Assembly (NCBI GenBank): GCA_030141605.1
Contig: JAQGDQ010000039.1
Location: forward strand, 784,941-848,940
DNA: 64,000 bases
DNA from: Tubiluchus corallicola
Lineage: Eukaryota; Priapulida; Priapulimorpha; Priapulimorphida; Tubiluchidae
Direction of reading: 5' to 3'
Every line of letters begins with the position of its first letter. Positions within the stretch are counted from its first letter, which is position 1. Positions 52,381 through 64,000 of this stretch are shown piece after piece. The position numbers were made by a program, and so were the translations under genes. The notes beneath the pieces were generated by a model. It saw only the letters and a program-made list of their open reading frames with translations. It was not told the origin of the DNA and made no database searches.

Positions 52381-53690
52381 GTAAGTAAGTATCTTTATTA
52401 ATCACCTTTTTTACAAGAAAAACACAGAGCATGAAATGATAATGTGATAATATGATACAAAGTGACAAAATTATTAAATGAATAAATTATCTGTGTTAAT
52501 GATATTCGAGTGATTGGTGAAAGGGTATAATGTAATACCAGGGTAAGAGTTAAAAAAGGACAGATTGATTAAACCACATGTTATAAATATCTAGGGGATT
52601 ACAGACAAAAGGATGGAAAAAAAAGATGTAAATATTTCTAAAAGAGAAGAAAAAATGGGATCAATGGTGCGAGATGTTTTAAACTGGGGTGATACAAACA
52701 AAGTTGCTAGGTTTGCAATGCAGATAAGCTCCTAGAATCTATTATGATACCCGTAGTGTGGCTGATTGAACAGAGAATAGATTCAGTGGCAGTTCGTAGC
52801 TAAAATTAGTGGGGGTGCTGCAAAATTAAACATTTTTAGCCCTTGTTTTAATACTGTGTAATTTTAATGTTGTAATTTTAAACAAGCTAATTTAAACATA
52901 GCCTTGATAAACTCCTAAACAAAAAATATTGTTTTGTTACTAATAGCCTAAATTGTCACAGTTCAAGAATATGCCGATGTACGGAAATTAAGCACATGAC
53001 AACTGACAACACGTACTGCAATGAGCGACAGTACTCTTTCTACCCAAAGTACAGCGTCTCATCTCAGACGTGCTCATGACCGCATGCGCTCAGTAGCCAA
53101 ACACTGCATTGCTTGGGCTGTGAAGCAAATTGTACTTCCCTCATGTGTTCCAGTTACACAAAGGAATAAAGAAATAACTAAAGAAAAAAGTTTATTGTAT
53201 TGAATATTACCGATAATAATGAGTGAAAACAGGGGGTACTGCAGTACCTATACACTAGCCGCCACTGAATAGATTACAAGAGACCGATGTTTTTGCATAA
53301 TCTAGTAAGCGACATTTGCTTCACTGCTAAGACATCCGCTAGGCTTGACCTGTTGCGCTCGTCCCTTCAAGAAGTTGTCCAATTTTTAAGTAAAGGATCT
53401 CTGGGCCATAGAGTTTTTTGCGGAACTGATTCAAAAACTTTCTTCAGATCTAGAGTATCAACTGCTCCCTCGTTGTTTATAATATCTGTCCTTTCTTTAA
53501 GCACTTCTAATAGCTGCAGAATACAAAACCTTCCCCTTTTAATTCCATATTGTTTGATACTCAGTACATTGTTTTCCTCTAAGTATTTCATCAGGTCATC
53601 TGGTATGAAAGATTCTAGTGGCTTGCGAATTACGGTTATGAGAGGTAGCCGTAAATTTAACAAGTACTGTGTATCAAATGACAACCATGT
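52381..53690 (-). mobile_element. second CR1-like LINE fragment, interrupted by a hAT MITE
   Basis: On the minus strand the reverse transcriptase part lies at 53690-53280 (ITVIRKPLESFIPDDLMKYL, LSIKQYG, GAVDTLDLKKVFESVPQ). The palm with the catalytic YADD is absent. After the MITE at 52784-53267, A/T-rich 3' sequence continues to AATAAAGATACTTACTTACTTAG near 52381, where the repeated ACTT units look like a CR1-type terminal microsatellite. It is deleted, frameshifted and inactive. Confidence 0.65.
52784..53267. mobile_element. non-autonomous hAT element (MITE), 484 bp
   Basis: The left end is CAGTGGCAGTTCGTAGC and the right end read inward is CAGTGGCGGCTAGTG. Both are followed by GGGGGT-type sequence. 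Perfect 8-bp duplication AATAGATT at 52776-52783 and 53268-53275. It is inserted into the older LINE fragment, so it is the younger of the two. The short frame inside (53021-53203) has no known domain. Confidence 0.92.
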
Positions 53691-54453
53691 GAGTCGTGAC
53701 AGTTGGTCTCGAATACTATTCTTTAAAGGAGCACTGTCATCTTTTTACAAGCATGTGTATTTGTGATGAATCCATGTCATAGTATAACATGCTATGTGTA
53801 ACCTCAGTGTTTGGCGAAAAAGCCACCTCCATTTGGCCTATGACATCATTTGGATCAAAAGTGGTATTCCACAACTCAGTAAGCACATTAAACTACTACT
53901 GTAGAAACATGCAAAAATAGTACAAAAGCAGTTGTTGTCCATATTTACTTATTTACTCTTCAACACTTTTTTAACGTGGATTCCGCTCCCAGGTTGTTAG
54001 GCATTGCTTATATTTATGTATCTGTAACAGTGAATGTGAGTTTTCATTGCAAGTTAATACTGTAGCATCTTTTAGTTAACTCGTGTTTCAGTAATCAGAT
54101 TAAAACGTGTATTACGAAATCACTGGCTTTAATTAATAGATTTAACCATCTCTCATTTCATAATTGTTTTACTTTTCAATCTCTCTCTCTCCCTTCACCC
54201 CTCCCTCTCTCTGTTTCTCTCTCTCTGCCTTTCTCTGTCGCTCTCTCTCTCTGCCTTTGTCTCTCTCTTGCTCTCTTGCTCTCCCTTCGTGTCTTACTGC
54301 AAACTACTTCACTATCAAGAATTTGTACACCTGCTTCCTACCCTGCTGCTTTCATCCTATTTTTTTCTTGAACTTTAATGTCATTGACTAACTGCTCTAA
54401 AGAAGCAACACTATTTGCAGGTTCTTATGTATTGACTGGACACTATCATAAAC
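53691..54453. other. SURF4 upstream region with (CT)n tract
   Basis: Spacer between the LINE and SURF4. A pyrimidine-only tract of CTCTCT and CCTTTCTCT units runs from about 54178 to 54295. Further on, ACACTATTTGCAG ends at 54420, a good splice-acceptor match 33 nt before the SURF4 start. Between them and the start codon lies a tiny upstream ORF, ATG-TAT-TGA, at 54427. Confidence 0.5.
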
Positions 54454-61459
<7,006 letters not shown>

Positions 61460-61616
61460 AGGGCAGCAATTCTAGATTTTGTACTTGTCGTTAGGGACTG
61501 TAGGGTGATCCGTAGGGTTACATGTGAAAGTTTTGTAATTAATCTAGTGTGCAAATTGTAAATATAAAGTGTTTATTGAATTAGAGCATGACATTTGTCT
61601 ACATGCATAATCACCA

Positions 61617-61622
61617 AATAAA
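61617..61622 (+). promoter_or_regulatory. candidate polyadenylation signal of SURF4
   Basis: Canonical AATAAA 158 nt after the SURF4 stop codon, followed by T-rich sequence. It is the first exact match downstream of the gene. Weaker AATATAAA occurs at 61561. Confidence 0.5.
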
Positions 61623-61832
61623 TTTTCCCAAACTTTTCAAACTATTCACATGTCAAACATTGAATGCCTTTCAAAGTATTAGTTCCATCTAGAATTTGTG
61701 GTGAGAATACGTTCTTGCCCAGGTGAATACATTTTTAATCTACTGATTTGTTCTATACATAATTAGAATGTTTATAAGGTTATAAGGCGTGGAAATGTGG
61801 ATGTTTCACTGCAAGCTTTATATATGAAGGTC

Positions 61833-62040
61833 AAGTCAAATAAATGTTTTGAAGTCTATTATAGGTTTCTTTCCCAGCACGAGGAATCCAGTATAAAGAT
61901 TTTTTTAAAGTAAAAGGTATTAACAAATTTAAGTACTTTTTGGAATTTTTTAAGAACTTGCATACTGCATTTTCATTTTGAGGAAGAAACCAGAATTACC
62001 GAGGAAGGGACCAGACTTCAAAATATTTCTCATTTGACTT
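61833..62040. mobile_element. short inverted-repeat element
   Basis: The left arm AAGTCAAATAAATGTTTTGA and the right arm read inward, AAGTCAAATGAGAAATATTT, both lead into TTTTGAAGTCT and TTTCTT-CC stretches. It is about 208 bp with no coding capacity. Probably a MITE of unknown family downstream of SURF4. Confidence 0.45.
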
Positions 62041-63245
62041 AGTTTTTGTATTAGACGTAATGCACATCTGCGTATTCGTCCATTTTATATCTTTTAATTG
62101 TATATGTTTGCTGATGCTAATTTTATTAAAGCTTAGTATACTGCATTTAAAATATTGGTCTCACCATGAAACTGAAGGAACAGTAACAAAATTTAAAATT
62201 CGTATAGTTTTCGTCAAATCGCATCACAATATTTAAGCTTTGCATTTATTTGTTTTGAGAAATTTTAATTTTGTAGAAGTTTTGACTGGCTGTTTGCTGG
62301 TTAAACTATAAACACGTTTTCCATATTATTTTTTTCCGTATTACTTACCAAGTTCTATACATCATTCAAATTGTCTCATTTTATTCCATTAGCAGCTCCA
62401 GCCTACTCTATACTCCGATATGCAAGCTAATTTCCGTGTACATTGGCTGTTAAATTTATCTTTTTGGTATTATCCTCTATTTGTTCTTTTTTGGTATTAT
62501 TTTCAAAATGTGCAACAACTTTTGAAATGAATTTAGTTGTCACTTGTGTTTATAATTATTGTTTGTGGAATACGATTTATTGTATAGAAACATCTTTATT
62601 AGATAGAGTGATATTTAAAAATGGCCTTGAAGAAAAGTATTTGGAAATAAGATTGAAAAAAGATTGAAAACCTGTTTATTTTATTATGACGTTATATTTT
62701 AGAATGCCAACTTTTGATGAAATTTGTTATCAATAGCAATTCTCAAGTGTTAGTTGCAAATTATGTAAATACATATCAGGGTTGCAGTACTGTAAATGTG
62801 TAAGGTAAATAAGGCCGGTAATGTCCATCCAGGTAAATTTGTTTGTTGTAATTTCTGTTTAACAATGTAATCGTAAAATTATGTCGGGCAGCATAGTGCT
62901 AATGCATCTTGAGTTTTAAATTGTCATTTAGTGCTCGTTAATTGTGTTCTGTGGTTTATGTGCTCAAATAAATAATCTTAATGCTTCTATTTTTGCGTCG
63001 CAGTATGTTAAGTTATTAAGTATGGTAAGTTACGCATTAATAGTCTTAAAGTCAGGTTTTAGAAAGAAATTTGAAACAGAAATATAAATTTTAATTATTA
63101 TTTATTAGTTATCCAACTTGCTGACTATGCTTAAATGAACACCATATCATATACGATTATAAAATACAGCATGATAAAACAAATTCCTCTTTATAAAAGT
63201 TTTTTTTAAAGTTGCTTTTCTAGGAGAGTTTGCCCACATTCAGAT

Positions 63246-63375
63246 GCATCAAGTGCGCAGGGAGATGGCGAGCGATGGATGCATCAGTGCGCAGGGAGAT
63301 GGCGAGCGATGGATGCATCAGTGCGCAGGGAGATGGCGAGCGATGGATGCACCAGTGCGCAGGGAGATGGTGATG
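63246..63375. repeat. 34-bp minisatellite, about 3.8 copies
   Basis: Tandem array of a 34-bp unit starting GCATCAGTGCGCAGGGAGAT and continuing GGCGAGCGATGGAT. Copies 2 and 3 are identical, copy 1 has one extra A, and the last copy is partial with changes. The open frames through it on both strands are by-products of the repeat length and composition. Confidence 0.95.
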
Positions 63376-64000
63376 CATGCAAATGATTCGTCTCGCCTTT
63401 TCTTGTCGACCAACCATCACGTAATATTTCGGTGGAACACTATTCATAAAATCTTATGTAATGGTATGAGCCAGCAACAACAGTAGCCGTCGTCGTTACC
63501 GTTGTCATAATAGTAGTTAGTAGACTTTATCTAGCATTAGTAAGTGTCAAGTACACGTAGACATATGACGCATGCGAGTAGCAGCAATATAATGAAATTT
63601 AAAAAAACTGTTCTCGTTTGTCATGGTTCTCGGTTTAGAAGCCACCAAAATTTCAAATGAATTTATTCTAATAAATTACAATTCACGTTCAATAATGTAC
63701 AAGTAGAATATTGTAACATTGAGCCGATGGTGCTTATACGCTTGAAAAAACAGTAGCAAAGTGAAATTATAGAATCAAGTAACTCGCCAGATATTTAATC
63801 TAATGTGCTTCATGTCGGTTGTCATTACGGAGCAGGTGCTGAGGTAGAAAACGCACTTTTTCAAGAATAAATCTGTGGTAATGTTCCAAAATCAATAAAG
63901 CATCCTGAATAATTGGTGATTATCAAGCAAAGGTTTAGACTTGGCTGATAATTATTTTGACCTATTGTGTTCTCGTTCGCCTCTGTAGGACCCCAGGATT
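63376..64000. other. right edge, no gene recognised
   Basis: Nothing identifiable. It contains a short run of CCGTCGTCGTTACCG and AT-rich sequence. A gene could begin beyond the window. Confidence 0.4.

Larger units (their letters stand above)
61460..63245 (+). other. SURF4 3' UTR and downstream spacer
   Basis: The UTR probably ends shortly after the AATAAA at 61617. The remaining sequence is AT-rich. An inverted-repeat element is listed at 61833-62040. The open frame at 62443-62667 has no recognisable domain and no splice context. Confidence 0.45.

Noticed and set aside
54164-54391. Ser/Leu/Pro-rich open frame over the (CT)n tract
   Set aside because: Product of the simple repeat upstream of SURF4.
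63220-63486. Open frames through the minisatellite on both strands
   Set aside because: A 34-bp repeat shifts frame each unit and the translations just echo the repeat; no domain.

Overview
The window is nuclear DNA of an animal, most likely an invertebrate. It is AT-rich, its protein-coding genes are split by many introns, and its proteins resemble human orthologues closely over their full length. The spaces between genes are filled with CR1-like LINEs, tRNA-derived SINEs and small non-autonomous DNA transposons. I cannot assign a phylum from the sequence alone. There are no bacterial operons, CRISPR arrays or rRNA genes.

Five conserved genes are supported. (1) Deoxyhypusine synthase (DHPS), minus strand, exons 1-7 between 6217 and 1681; the last exons lie beyond the left edge. 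(2) NOP2/NSUN1 rRNA cytosine-C5 methyltransferase, plus strand, 11218-13356, one exon. (3) NAA35, the NatC auxiliary subunit, plus strand, 15374-33173. I rebuilt it as 20 exons adding up to 2157 nt, an in-frame 718-codon protein. (4) A LAMMER/CLK kinase with an RS-rich N-terminus, minus strand, 40017-38563, one exon. (5) SURF4, plus strand, 54454-61459, 5 exons and 275 codons. DHPS and NOP2 are divergent, NAA35 and CLK convergent, CLK and SURF4 divergent. These are housekeeping functions (hypusination, ribosome biogenesis, N-terminal acetylation, splicing control, ER export). Nothing indicates that they act as one unit.

The rest is mobile DNA. A decayed CR1-like LINE lies between DHPS and NOP2 (about 8236-10855). 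A nearly full-length, frameshifted CR1/L2-like LINE runs from about 52378 down to 47263, and five smaller LINE pieces are at 43, 44, 46, 53 and 58-59 kb. Non-autonomous DNA elements with clear terminal inverted repeats (TIRs), several with 8-bp or TA target duplications, lie in introns of DHPS, NAA35 and SURF4 and between genes. A repeat family with TTCGAA-rich ends has three copies. Two tRNA-derived SINEs lie head to head in NAA35 intron 5. One GC-rich island at 33.6-34.4 kb is of unknown class.

The observations most worth following are: a candidate 3' splice site within 35 nt upstream of every start codon (5'-UTR introns or spliced-leader trans-splicing); two intronless genes beside a 20-exon gene; a 726-bp transposon that carries an ATG followed by a perfect splice donor; the GC-rich island; and several long hairpin-forming inverted repeats inside NAA35 introns.
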